This document shows positions 23,957-33,872 of a DNA stretch of 35,359 nucleotides, in pieces (position 1 is the first letter of the stretch; every line of letters begins with the position of its first letter). This DNA comes from Pseudomonadota bacterium (GTDB lineage: Bacteria > Pseudomonadota > Gammaproteobacteria > Acidiferrobacterales > UBA6901): contig JAKASJ010000030.1 of the NCBI GenBank assembly GCA_021819085.1, positions 1-35,359 on the forward strand. The letters are read 5' to 3'. The notes beneath the pieces were generated by a model, which did no database searches, was not told the origin of the DNA, and worked only from the letters and a program-made list of their open reading frames with translations. The position numbers were made by a program, and so were the translations under genes.

Positions 23957-26900
23957 ATGGCCAGCAACAACAGCGTGAGCGATTTCAGACCAGGCCTGCC
24001 GGGCTTCACGTACGATGATCTGTTTCAACAGGAAGGCCTGGAGAAGCTCGACCGCGAGTTTCTCGAGCGTCTCGCGCAGTGCGACCCGTCGCATCACGGT
24101 CAACTGCTCGTCTATCGGGCTGGCGGGGAGCTCAGCGCACTGCAGGTGAGCGAGCTGCTCCTGGCCGCCGGCCCGGTACTCGAAGAATTCCTGTCTGAAC
24201 TGTTTGGCATCCACGACGCCCTTGAGCGCTCGCGTCTGCACACTCTCGCACATGATCCGGTGTTTGCTTTCAAAAAACTCTTCGTTCAGCGCCGTGCCCG
24301 CCGCCGCCTGCTCGCCAAGGAAGAGATTGAGCCGTTCGCCGAGCTCGACGCAGCGCTGGACCGTGCGCTGCGGCAGGCAGGACAGAATGACTCCGATCGC
24401 GAGCTCGCAATCGCAAAGTGGGGACAGCAATTGCTGGCGGATCAGCAGTCAAACCAAGATGCGATTGAGATGCTCACGCGCTGGTGCATTCAGGCGATCA
24501 AGACCGCCGAAGGCCAGGCCCGCGTTCATGGCTGGGTAAGCTTCCGACTGCCTCAAGGGATCGACCACGGCCGCCTTGTACCGGTCGTCCCGGTGGCCGC
24601 AGATCCCATGGGTCGCGTCGAAGGTCCGCAGAGCGACCGTCGCCGGCGTGACGGCTTCAGGCTGACCGATCTGCGCATGGAACCCCGCCAGGTCCAGAAC
24701 GAGATTCATTATTGCATCTACTGCCACGATCATGACGGCGACTTTTGCTCCAAGGGGTTTCCGGAGAAAAAGGGCGAGCCGGAAAAGGGTCTCAAGGTCA
24801 ATCCTCTCGGCGTAACGCTTACGGGCTGCCCGCTCGACCAAAAGATCTCTGAGATGCACGTGATGAAAAGGGATGGCCGCACGATCGCCGCCCTTGCCAT
24901 GATCACCGTGGACAACCCCATGTGCGCCGCCACGGGCCACCGCATCTGCAACGATTGCATGAAGGCCTGCATTTACCAAAAACAGGATCCGGTTAACATT
25001 CCGCAGGCAGAGACCGGGATTCTTACCGATGTCCTAAACCTCCCCTGGGGCGTTGAGATTTATGATCTGCTCATACGCTGGAACCCGTTGCGGCGGCACC
25101 AATGGCTACCGAAGCCCTACAACGGCCTGAAGGTGTTGATCGCAGGCATGGGGCCAGCAGGTTTCACCCTGGCGCACCACATGCTCATGGAAGGGTTTGC
25201 CGTCGTGGGCATCGAGGGCCTCAAGATAGAGCCTTTGCCCGAGGAACTTCTGCGGCACCCTATCCGCGATTACTTCTCCCTCGAGGAACCGCTCGACACG
25301 CGGGTAATGGCAGGCTTCGGCGGTGTGGCGGAATACGGCATCACGAACCGCTGGGACAAGAATTTTCTAAGGCTTATTTATTTAAGCCTGGTACGTCGAC
25401 CGCGATTCCAAGTCTTCGGAGGCGTACGCTTTGGCGGGACCCTCACGGTCGAGGACGCGTGGCATCTGGGATTCGACCACGTCGCCATCGCTATCGGTGC
25501 GGGCCTGCCGCAGGCCTTGCCGGTACCCGGGAGCCTCGCACCCGGCATGCGTCAGGCCAATGATTTTCTCATGGCACTGCAGCTGACCGGTGCAGCCAAG
25601 GCCGCCAGCCTCGCCAACCTCCAGGTGCGCCTGCCCGCAGTCATCGTCGGCGGTGGCCTCACCGGCATAGACACGGCGACCGAGGTCGGTGCGTACTACA
25701 TAGCCCAGACGGAGAAGACACTCGAGCGCTACGAATTGCTATGCGACAGTCTCGGTGAAGAGGGGGTGCGTAGCGGGCTGGATGAGGGGGGCCGCGTTAT
25801 CCTTGACGAGCTGGTCGCCCACGGTCGGCTGGTGCGCGCAGAACGGGTGCGGGCCGCAGCGACGGAAACGCAGCCGGATTTCGAGAAATTGCTGCGTGCC
25901 TGGGGCGGGGTGACTGTCACGTACCGGCGTGGAATGAACGAATCTCCGGCGTACACGCGCAACCACGAAGAGATCATCAAGGCCCTGGAAGAGGGAATTT
26001 ATTACGCCGAGGGGCTGGACCCGAAGGAGGTGCTAACCGACCGTTATGGCCAGGTCGAGGCGCTGCGGTGCCGGCAACTCAGGCGCGGCGCGGACGGAAG
26101 CTGGGAGGACACCGGTGAGGAAATCTCGGTTCCGGCGCGGTCTATACTCGTGGCGACCGGGGCGCGACCGAATGTTGCGTATGAATTCGAGCATCGCGGG
26201 CATTTTGACAAGGAGCGCGGCCATTATCAGACGTTCCACGACGCCGGTGACCGCTTGATTGCTGTGCCGGTCGCGGCCCACTGCAAAATCGATGATTTCG
26301 GACCGTTTACCTCCTACGGCGTGGACGGCCGGCGCGTAAGCTTTCTTGGGGATACCCATCCGGTGTTTCACGGCAGCGTCGTGAAGGCGGTGGCCTCCGG
26401 GAAACGCACCTATCCGAAAATACTCAGGGCCCTGGGTGAACGCACGGGCCAACGCGGCGACGCGCAGGAGTACGTGCGCTTCCGCGGGAAGCTCGATGAA
26501 CTGCTGACCGCGAGAGTAGAGCGGGTTGAACGTCTTGCAAAGACGGTGGTAGAGCTAACCGTACGCGCGCCGATGGCGGCGCGACGATTCCGCCCAGGCC
26601 AGTTCTTCCGTCTGCAGAACTTCGAGACGCGCGCACCATTCGTGGACGGAACCCGGCTGCAGTCCGAGGCGCTTGCCCTGTACGGCGCAAAGGTCGACAA
26701 GGACCGCGGACTGGTGTCTGTAGTCGTCATCGAACAGGGTGCCAGCTCACGCCTCGTTGCAACACTGAAGCCCGGGGACCCGGTGACACTGATGGGTCCG
26801 ACCGGCGTGCGTGCAACAATTCCCGATGGCAACGAAACGGTCATGATCGTAGGCGGCGTGCTCGGTGCCGCTTATCTGCGATCGGTGGGTACAGCGCTGC

Positions 26901-27496
26901 GCAGCGCCGGCAACCGCGTGCTCTATGTTGCCGTCTTTCCCTCCGCGGACGCCATTATCTGCCGTGACGAAGTGGAGGATGCGGCAGATTGTGTCCTGTG
27001 GATCGTCGAACGGGGCGATCCGCCCGCCGCGCGCCGTCCACAGGATCTGGCGGCAAGCGGCGACCTGGTAGAGGTCTTGGTTCGCTACGCAACGGGTGCG
27101 CTCGGGGCCGCGGGTGATGCGCCGCCCGTACGGCTGGAGGACATCGACAGGCTCCTGATCATCGGATCAAGCTGCCTGGTGCGGCGCCTGCGCGATGCAC
27201 GCGGCCATGAACTCGGAGGTTTCCTGGTCAAGAACCCCCAGACCACCGCCTCCATCGGCACACCGATGCAGTGCATGCTGAAGGGGGTCTGCTCCCAATG
27301 CCTTCAATGGCAGATCGACCCGCATACCGGACGGCGCACCAAGGCGGTGTTTGCCTGTTCATGGCAGGACCAACCCGCGGACATCGTCGACCTCGACAAC
27401 CTGGACGAGCGCCTGTCACAGAACCGGGTACAGGAATATCTGACCGGTTTGTGGCTAGATCATCTGCTTGCCAGGCACAAGCTGCAGCGTGTGTGA
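23957..27496 (+). CDS. Giant FAD/Fe-S pyridine-nucleotide oxidoreductase with NfnL-NfnS-like fusion
   Basis: An 1179-residue cytosolic flavoprotein. Residues 1-240 are helical with no domain I recognise. Then a GltD/NfnL-like region: eight cysteines (C253, C256, C264, C291, C323, C331, C334, C338) enough for two [4Fe-4S] clusters, a FAD Rossmann motif GMGPAG (397-402) and a second nucleotide motif GGGLTG (565-570). From about 840 a ferredoxin-reductase barrel follows (FRPGQFFRLQNF), a nucleotide domain (VMIVGGVLGAAYL) and a PyrK-type cluster C1106-x5-C1112-x2-C1115-x18-C1134. That order equals NfnL plus NfnS, the bifurcating NADH:ferredoxin:NADP oxidoreductase, and also resembles DsrL relatives. 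The actual reaction is unknown. ATG 23957; TACAAT at 23909-23914 is a possible -10. Confidence 0.85.
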   Translation: MASNNSVSDFRPGLPGFTYDDLFQQEGLEKLDREFLERLAQCDPSHHGQLLVYRAGGELSALQVSELLLAAGPVLEEFLSELFGIHDALERSRLHTLAHDPVFAFKKLFVQRRARRRLLAKEEIEPFAELDAALDRALRQAGQNDSDRELAIAKWGQQLLADQQSNQDAIEMLTRWCIQAIKTAEGQARVHGWVSFRLPQGIDHGRLVPVVPVAADPMGRVEGPQSDRRRRDGFRLTDLRMEPRQVQNEIHYCIYCHDHDGDFCSKGFPEKKGEPEKGLKVNPLGVTLTGCPLDQKISEMHVMKRDGRTIAALAMITVDNPMCAATGHRICNDCMKACIYQKQDPVNIPQAETGILTDVLNLPWGVEIYDLLIRWNPLRRHQWLPKPYNGLKVLIAGMGPAGFTLAHHMLMEGFAVVGIEGLKIEPLPEELLRHPIRDYFSLEEPLDTRVMAGFGGVAEYGITNRWDKNFLRLIYLSLVRRPRFQVFGGVRFGGTLTVEDAWHLGFDHVAIAIGAGLPQALPVPGSLAPGMRQANDFLMALQLTGAAKAASLANLQVRLPAVIVGGGLTGIDTATEVGAYYIAQTEKTLERYELLCDSLGEEGVRSGLDEGGRVILDELVAHGRLVRAERVRAAATETQPDFEKLLRAWGGVTVTYRRGMNESPAYTRNHEEIIKALEEGIYYAEGLDPKEVLTDRYGQVEALRCRQLRRGADGSWEDTGEEISVPARSILVATGARPNVAYEFEHRGHFDKERGHYQTFHDAGDRLIAVPVAAHCKIDDFGPFTSYGVDGRRVSFLGDTHPVFHGSVVKAVASGKRTYPKILRALGERTGQRGDAQEYVRFRGKLDELLTARVERVERLAKTVVELTVRAPMAARRFRPGQFFRLQNFETRAPFVDGTRLQSEALALYGAKVDKDRGLVSVVVIEQGASSRLVATLKPGDPVTLMGPTGVRATIPDGNETVMIVGGVLGAAYLRSVGTALRSAGNRVLYVAVFPSADAIICRDEVEDAADCVLWIVERGDPPAARRPQDLAASGDLVEVLVRYATGALGAAGDAPPVRLEDIDRLLIIGSSCLVRRLRDARGHELGGFLVKNPQTTASIGTPMQCMLKGVCSQCLQWQIDPHTGRRTKAVFACSWQDQPADIVDLDNLDERLSQNRVQEYLTGLWLDHLLARHKLQRV

Positions 27497-28046
27497 TCGC
27501 GTTCCGGCCAGAACTCCGGAAAAATACCGCATCCGTCTTCTGCCGTATCTGGCCGGCGATTTACCCACCGCGCAGTCAGCCGCGCCCACTGACTGAATAT
27601 CTGGCGTGCGTCGTAAACGGTCTTTTGACCGGTATCCGCGCGGATTCGCGGACAAAATCCGGCTCGAAACAGCCGTACCTGAAGTGCACATCACCATCCC
27701 CAGACTGCGCTCACGGAACACGGCGCAGATTCCCGCCCCTTGAGCGCAACCTTCCGTACCCACCGCCCTGGACCCAAGAGACAGCGCAATCCGTGAGCAG
27801 AGGGCGTCACGGCGGCGTTCGCCGTTGCCGGGGCTGGTAGTCGTCCTGACCGTCTCTCAGTGCATTCGGCGGGTGCCGGAATTTGCTGATAGCCAAATGT
27901 CCGTCGAGGGATTTTCATTCGGATGCGAGCGGTCGGGGAAAGCAAGTTCGAGAGTGCCCAGACACCGCCAATGCTGATGGGGCGCTCCCCCGCGTCCAGG
28001 ACCTCGGGCCCGGGACAGTATCTGATGTCCGGAAAAGAGGCTGGTC
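27497..28046. other. Intergenic region between convergent genes, several small hairpins
   Basis: About 550 bases with no supported gene. Small inverted repeats are TTCCGG...CCGGAA at 27502-27521 just after the oxidoreductase stop, CGGTC-TTTT-GACCG at 27618-27631, and CCGCG...CGCGG at 27636-27651. None has a clear T-tract. Confidence 0.45.
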
Positions 28047-29327
28047 CTACAGATTCACTGCAACTGGCAGATAATCCACTGCATTGATCTGATAGAGTCC
28101 CGGCTCCACAACACGTTCTATCTCCAGCGGCCGGTCATTGCCCGCGGCCTGGTTCACCAGATCAACAGTGTGCGGGACCTCGTAGGGTACTGCGTTGGGC
28201 TTGAGCACCACGGTCACGCGTGGCTTGAGCCGGCGTTGCCGGTTCATGGCAACGACGACGCCCACCTCTCCGGAACTGAGTTCAACGATACTGCCAATCG
28301 GGTAAATGCCCATGCACTGGATGAACTGTTCAACCCGTTCCGGGTGGAAAGTGCGGCCCCGCGCCGCATACATCTGCCTGAGCGCGACATGCGCCGAGAG
28401 GCCGGTGTGGTAGGCGCGATCGCTCGTAATCGCGTCATAGTAGTCGACGATGGCACCGATCTGGCCGAACAGCCCGATCTCATCGCTGCGCATGCCGCTC
28501 ACATATCCGGAACCATCGTGACGCTCATGATGACAGCGCGCCACCTCGATTGCAGCACGCGGAATGTGGGGCGTGCCCTCAAGGATTGAAACACCCTGGG
28601 GCACGTGGGTCTGCATGATCCGGTACTCTTCCCCGGTGAGCGGCTCGGGCTTGTTCAGGATATCGTTGGACACCTTCATCTTGCCTATGTCGTGCAGCAG
28701 CGCACCGATTCCAAGCACATTGAGTGTCTCGACATCCAGGCCGATATGCCTTCCGAATACCAGTGCCAGAATGGATACGCGCAGGCTGTGGAGGGCGGTA
28801 TATTCGTCTTTGCTGCGCAGCTGGCTGAAGCAGACCAGAGCATCGGGGTTGCGGATCACGCTCTCGGAGAGCTTCGTGACCACCTTCCTCGCGGCCCCGG
28901 CATTGATTGCGTGTCCGAGGCGCACGTCGTCCATGACGCTACGAATGAGCGATTTCGCTTCCTCGTGCACCGCATGCACGGCCTGAATCTCTTCCTCGAT
29001 GGTAGTCAGGTCCTCGTAGCAGGGCCCGGAAAGCACTGGCGCCGCTGCATTGCGCAGCATCTCGAACTCGATCTTTTTCTGCTGCTCGCCGAATGCGGCC
29101 GCACTCGGGGTTCCTAGAGTCCCGATCGCGGCCCGGCCACGCCGGTCACTTCCATAGTCCGAAACCTGGATGTGCACAAACTCGCAGTAACGCTTCAGCT
29201 GGGCGATTTCTTCCAGCGAACGGATCTCGAACCCCTGGAAGAGGAACGGCGTTTCCAGCCATGGGCGATCCAGGTCGGAGACATACATCCCCAGCTCGAG
29301 ATCGTGAACGCTGATCCTTTTCTTCAT
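28047..29327 (-). CDS. HD-GYP domain phosphodiesterase with DUF3391
   Basis: HD-GYP proteins hydrolyse cyclic di-GMP. The 426-residue product begins with a DUF3391 domain (KKRISVHDLELGMYVSDLDRPW ... HIQVSDYG, about 1-70), then a linker rich in Glu, and an HD-GYP domain from about 160. Metal-site residues are H212-D213 (LLHDIGK) and H266-H267-E268 (CHHERHDGSGY). The signature GYP triplet reads GYV (V276), which could weaken c-di-GMP specificity. No receiver or sensor domain is present beyond DUF3391. ATG 29327 starts the conserved DUF3391 but has a poor ribosome binding site. It is a lone gene with a 1-kb gap upstream. Confidence 0.9.
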   Translation of the reverse strand: MKKRISVHDLELGMYVSDLDRPWLETPFLFQGFEIRSLEEIAQLKRYCEFVHIQVSDYGSDRRGRAAIGTLGTPSAAAFGEQQKKIEFEMLRNAAAPVLSGPCYEDLTTIEEEIQAVHAVHEEAKSLIRSVMDDVRLGHAINAGAARKVVTKLSESVIRNPDALVCFSQLRSKDEYTALHSLRVSILALVFGRHIGLDVETLNVLGIGALLHDIGKMKVSNDILNKPEPLTGEEYRIMQTHVPQGVSILEGTPHIPRAAIEVARCHHERHDGSGYVSGMRSDEIGLFGQIGAIVDYYDAITSDRAYHTGLSAHVALRQMYAARGRTFHPERVEQFIQCMGIYPIGSIVELSSGEVGVVVAMNRQRRLKPRVTVVLKPNAVPYEVPHTVDLVNQAAGNDRPLEIERVVEPGLYQINAVDYLPVAVNL

Positions 29328-30358
29328 AGGGGGTTGCCATGCGGCAATAAGTTCATGATTAATATTGCAAAATCTGCGCCAATGTTGGGGGTCCCCCGGC
29401 AATTTACTCCCTCCAAGCCGAGGAATGCACAAAAATCAAATACTTACATGGAGTACCGGCTCGCCTGATCCGTATCGCCATGAGCGGTTTGCTGCCCTCG
29501 CCGGCGGTAGTATCTGCCGAAGCGCGTCACCCGGAGGTGGTCCAGCCACCGCATCACGCGCTGCGTTGCAATCAATCCACCCGTGACCTATTCGCAATCA
29601 GGCGGTGTGCTTCGCAAACGACCGCGATTCATTGCCGCAGCCTGAGCAGGGGGCACCAGAGCTGAATGTGATTTAATTACGCACGGCGCGGGCGGCAATC
29701 TGCAAGTGGATCGCGCGTACTATCCTCAGCGGCGGAATTCTGGTCTTCCGGTCACGGGACGGAAAATTGGCCGCGATCAGATCCGCCAGCCGCGCCGCTC
29801 GAAGACCCGCCAAGAAGTCTTCGCTTTGTGTCCGTTGACGGGTCGGCTGCGAGCCCGGGGCAAGCCTTTGACGGCGGATGGCAACGGATATGTTCGCGTC
29901 CGACGCAACACCCGGTTCGAACACGGGCGCAGGACTCTTCTCGCATCGGGTCATGGCGGATGTATCTTGGGGTCGTTGCCTCAGGAGAGGATCGCGTCGT
30001 CGTCATAGCCGCTAGTGCGTTGCAGTCTGCCGCAGCCGAAGCCGGATGCACAAGCCGCTGCCTTTTTCCTGGCATTCTTCGTCCCTGGGTGGGAACAGGA
30101 TAGCGCGGAAAACGCGATCGGGCCGATATTTTGTCCCCCGTTCGAAGCAGCGGGCGTAAATTCCGGCCAGAACGGCGGCAGCGGACCCGGCCGGCCTGCC
30201 CGAGACTTAGGCTTCGTCCGGTACCGTCAGCGTGGGCTCCGGTTGACGCCGGCACACCCGATGAACACACTTAGCGCAAATTGCCGCCACGACGGCTTTC
30301 GATCACTACCGAACCGGGTCTCCCTGACAGGACCTAGAACTCGTGGAGGAGCCTGAGA
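29328..30358. other. Long intergenic region, no gene supported
   Basis: About 1030 bases lie between divergent HD-GYP and ParA genes. Short open frames on both strands are Arg/Pro-rich, overlap each other and show no domain. The GGAGG before the parA ATG is the only clear signal. The segment could hold a decayed gene or non-coding RNA; I see no tRNA. Confidence 0.5.
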
Positions 30359-31054
30359 ATGAATTTGATTGAGCTGATGTCGGGTGAATACAAGCCTCTC
30401 ACCCACAAGACGCGCACGATCATGGTGATGAACAGCAAGGGAGGAAGCGGCAAGACAACGCTCGCTACCAACCTTGCGAGCTACTATGCGTCCCGCAAGA
30501 GGCCGGTTGTACTGGCCGATTTCGATCCGCAGAGTTCGAGCCTGGCATGGCTCGCGGCGCGACCTGGAGAGAACGCTCCGATTCGTGGCCTGGCGGCCTG
30601 GCGCGACATGCTCTGGGTACCGCAGGGCACCGACATCGTCGTGATGGATGTCGCGGCCGGCGTGCGCAACCGCCTTCTGGCACGGCTGCTGCGCCGGGCA
30701 CAAACCATAATCATCCCCGTCCTGCCATCGGCCCTCGATATGCGCGCCGCCACGGATTTCATCGGCGAGTTGCTCGGTATCCATGCGCAGGCCCGCCTGG
30801 CACCGAAGATTGCGGTCGTGGCAAACCGCGTACGGGAGAATACCCGCGCCTTCGATACACTCGAAGAATTTTTGGGAGGGCTCGACCTGCCGTTCCTCAC
30901 GAGCCTGCGGGACAGCCAGAATTACGTCACGGCGGCGGAACGCGGCGTGGGAATCTTTGAAATGGGTTCGGCTTCCGTAGCAACCGATCTCGAGCAGTGG
31001 GACCCCCTGCTCAAGTGGCTGCGAAGCAAGCGCAGCAAAGCAATGCCAATCTGA
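30359..31054 (+). CDS. ParA/MinD-family ATPase (orphan)
   Basis: A 231-residue deviant Walker ATPase. The Walker A motif K27-GGSGKTT follows MVMNS, Walker A' is LADFDPQSSS, and Walker B is DIVVMDVAAG. This family positions DNA, plasmids or protein complexes in the cell. There is no ParB-like gene or parS-like repeat next to it, so chromosome or plasmid partition is not supported; cargo positioning (McdA or flagellar/chemotaxis type) is possible. The ATG at 30359 has GGAGG 9 bases upstream. It is convergent with the ClC gene. Confidence 0.9.
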   Translation: MNLIELMSGEYKPLTHKTRTIMVMNSKGGSGKTTLATNLASYYASRKRPVVLADFDPQSSSLAWLAARPGENAPIRGLAAWRDMLWVPQGTDIVVMDVAAGVRNRLLARLLRRAQTIIIPVLPSALDMRAATDFIGELLGIHAQARLAPKIAVVANRVRENTRAFDTLEEFLGGLDLPFLTSLRDSQNYVTAAERGVGIFEMGSASVATDLEQWDPLLKWLRSKRSKAMPI

Positions 31055-31253
31055 CCCGGCCTTGTCCCCGGGAACGCGCTGCACGGCATCGGCACTGCGG
31101 CGACGTGAAGCTGCCGTTGGCGTCCGACAGTCATGGCAGCCGGGGAAACGTGAGCCGCCCCATCGCAAGGGCTGGGCAAGACGACGTCCGGCAAACCCTT
31201 CGGCACCTGCTCATGCAGCGCATATCTAGCACCGCATCCTGGCCCGTCAGGTC

Positions 31254-32756
31254 TCAGGAATCGTTGGATTCCCCCGCCGCGCGACGACGCTGCGCCGCCT
31301 CTTCTGCCGTCTCGAGATCAGAGATGACTCGTTCCAGGTTTGGCGCGGCCGGCGGCACTGGCTCAGCGACCGACGCTTCGGCGGCTACCGTCGGGCCGTT
31401 TTCAGCGTGCGCACGCGGGCGGCGTCCAGTGATCGCATCGAGCAGCGATGGCTTGGGGGCACCTTCCTCCAACCCGAGCGCCTCGGTATATACCGAACGG
31501 CCGCGCAGCAGGCTGCCGATAACTGACGCCACCACGCAGGCGGGCATGGCCGCGAGCACCACGTTGTAGCTGCGCGTGGTCTCGAACACCATGATGGCCG
31601 ACATCGCCGGCGCATGTGTAGTGGCCGCAAGCAGGCTACCCATACCGACCAGCACCCACAGCGCTTGCGAATGGGTAGCCGTAGAAGTCAGAAGCGTATG
31701 ATAAACGAGCAGTCCCAGAGCTCCGCCCAGCGACAGGGTGGGTGTAAGCACACCACCCGGAATACCGGCAGCACTCGCCGCCGTGACGGCCAGGAGGCGC
31801 AACACAAACACTGCCGCTATCGTCGACAGTGCCCAGTGATGAACCAGGAATGACTGGACCACGCTGTATCCGTTGCCCCACACTTCCGGGCGCAACATCG
31901 AGAGGAGTCCGATAACCAGTCCGGCCAGCGCCATTCGCATCGGTATGAACTTGATCTTCGACTGATAGCGGCGGCGTGCGTTGTCGAGCAGCCATAGAAA
32001 CGCCGGGCCCAGCAGGCCGCAAAGAAGCCCGAGGAGCGTGGCATCGATGAGGTCGGGAAACCCGACAGCGGGAATGGCATGGGCCAGATACAGCGGGCCG
32101 GTGGCAAACAGCGCCTGGGTAGTCAACTCGCCCATTACCGCGGCCACCAGAATTGCGGTGATCTCGCGCAGGGCCAGACCACCGAGGATGATTTCCGATA
32201 CAAACATCGTCCCCGCGATGGGTGCGTGATATGCCCCGGCAAAGCCGGCGGCGGCGCCGCAGGCGACGATCAGCCGGCGATGCTCGGGATCGCGGCGCGT
32301 GAAACGTCCGAAGATCGACGAAATCAGCGCGGCGAACTGGATCATCGTGCCTTCGCGTCCTATCGTGATGCCGCCGCTTACGCCGGCAAGCGAAGACAGC
32401 GTGCGTGTAATGTTCGGCGCGAATGGCAGAACACCATCGCCAACGCGCACCGCTTCCATGTATTCCGGTCCACGCGGCTGCTTGATCCAGCGATGCCCGC
32501 CCCACATGATCAGCCCGCCGGCAGTGGCGCCCCCGAGCGGAATCAGCACCCGCAGCCACAGCGGCAGCCCCTGCGCCGCGGCGACCAGATGTTCATGGAC
32601 GCTGTACAGATGGATGATGGCATACATCGCCTGGCGGAAACCCTCGACCGCGATCGAACCGATCACCCCCACCAGCGCCGCGACCATCATCATCGGCACC
32701 ATAGGATCCAGATTTCGCCAGAATGCCAGCAGGCGGCTTTGAACTGCGGTTAACAC
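31254..32756 (-). CDS. ClC-family chloride channel/transporter
   Basis: A 500-residue membrane protein of the ClC family with about 18 helices and a hydrophilic C-terminal tail of about 80 residues, without CBS domains. Visible motifs are GREGTMIQ (133-140), with the external gating glutamate at E136, AGAYHAPIAGTMFVSE, and GIPGGVLTPTLSLG. Two departures: the GSGIP selectivity loop is replaced by PRGPEYMEAV, and the internal proton glutamate (E203 in E. coli ClC) appears to be Ile in VSEII, judged by eye. Loss of that residue would favour channel or uncoupled behaviour. The start is GTG at 32756 with AAGGAG 10 bases upstream. Confidence 0.92.
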   Translation of the reverse strand: MLTAVQSRLLAFWRNLDPMVPMMMVAALVGVIGSIAVEGFRQAMYAIIHLYSVHEHLVAAAQGLPLWLRVLIPLGGATAGGLIMWGGHRWIKQPRGPEYMEAVRVGDGVLPFAPNITRTLSSLAGVSGGITIGREGTMIQFAALISSIFGRFTRRDPEHRRLIVACGAAAGFAGAYHAPIAGTMFVSEIILGGLALREITAILVAAVMGELTTQALFATGPLYLAHAIPAVGFPDLIDATLLGLLCGLLGPAFLWLLDNARRRYQSKIKFIPMRMALAGLVIGLLSMLRPEVWGNGYSVVQSFLVHHWALSTIAAVFVLRLLAVTAASAAGIPGGVLTPTLSLGGALGLLVYHTLLTSTATHSQALWVLVGMGSLLAATTHAPAMSAIMVFETTRSYNVVLAAMPACVVASVIGSLLRGRSVYTEALGLEEGAPKPSLLDAITGRRPRAHAENGPTVAAEASVAEPVPPAAPNLERVISDLETAEEAAQRRRAAGESNDS

Positions 32757-33662
32757 GTGCGTCGATCTCCTTGGTCAGTTTGCGCCGCCTGGCAGGACAG
32801 ACGGGGGACGGCCACCCCTGGGCCCTGCACGCTGGGCAGCTGGCACAAAAAAATGATCAGTCCCGAAACACCGTACGGACACCGGCACAGCCCATCTCGG
32901 CTCGCATCGAAACACCTTCTGGTACTTCGATTCATGGGCAGCGCGCTTTCCGGTGCAAAACAACCTGGGGTATGGGCACGACGGGCAGCGGAGTTGCGAC
33001 GCGGGGCCATTTGCCTGGATCTGCTCGAGTCCGGCAGAACATTACATTGAGACTGGGGCACGCAGGTCCACGAAATCCGGAATGAATTCAGGCACAGGCA
33101 CGACGGCCGGTCGTTGCTCCTTGGCCACCGGCGTAGCGGGAAGCGACGGCGATCGCGGCCTGAAAAACGGTCACCTGGCATGGGGCCTGCCCCGAAGCTC
33201 GGAATACCGCGCCCTCAGCCGCAGTGCGTCTGAATATGAAATGGCACGTACTGCCAGTGAGAGCAATGACACCGATATATTGATACGAGCAGAAGTCACC
33301 GTAGAACAATCCGCGCCATCGGCGCGAGCACATGCCGTCAGCAACACAACAGAGCCGGCAGTCGCACCCGCATTGCGCCGCAACGACTGGCCGTGTTATT
33401 CACGGCCTTGGTCTCCAACCCAGCCTTGGCGCCTGCCAGTTTCGGGCTTGTTCCCGGATCGGACAGACCGGTGCCTGCATGGGTCCCCGTCAACAGACCG
33501 CAAATTTTAGCACAGCTGCATCGGGGGGTGTAAGCACCATCACTTAAAACAGGTATAGGTCCGCCACACGGATGTCCACATCGCAGGCCAATGTCACGCG
33601 CCTGACAGTGCATGGCACCGGCGCAATACCACCCGTGGACTCTGATCGGCGCTGCTCGGCGG
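32757..33662. other. Long intergenic region, no gene supported
   Basis: About 900 bases between two minus-strand genes. A minus-strand frame at 33171-33383 begins like a short signal (VVLLTACARADGADC) from a TTG codon, but the remainder lacks a domain and coding-like third-position bias. I leave it uncalled. No terminator or repeat stands out. Confidence 0.45.
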
Positions 33663-33872
33663 CTATTTGTGGAACAGCCAGAAAAGGATACTGAGTACCA
33701 GGCTCACGACGATCGACGTCGTGATCGGAAAATAGAGGCGGAAGTTGCCGCGCCTGATGATGATGTCCCCGGGCAAACGACCTAGTCCGATACGGGATAG
33801 CCAGGGCCATGCCAGGCCGGCGACCACCAGGACGACGCCGACGATAACGAGCGTTCGCGCAACCATCGCCAT
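33663..33872 (-). CDS. DUF2905 small membrane protein
   Basis: A 69-residue protein with two membrane helices. Between them lies the family signature LGRLPGDIIIRRGNFRLYFPI, which identifies DUF2905; function unknown. Its ATG overlaps the stop of the patatin gene (TGATG), so the two are translationally coupled. Confidence 0.93.
   Translation of the reverse strand: MAMVARTLVIVGVVLVVAGLAWPWLSRIGLGRLPGDIIIRRGNFRLYFPITTSIVVSLVLSILFWLFHK

Noticed and set aside
33171-33383. A possible small lipoprotein-like minus-strand gene
   Set aside because: It has only a TTG start, no clear ribosome binding site, no homology I recognise and weak codon bias.
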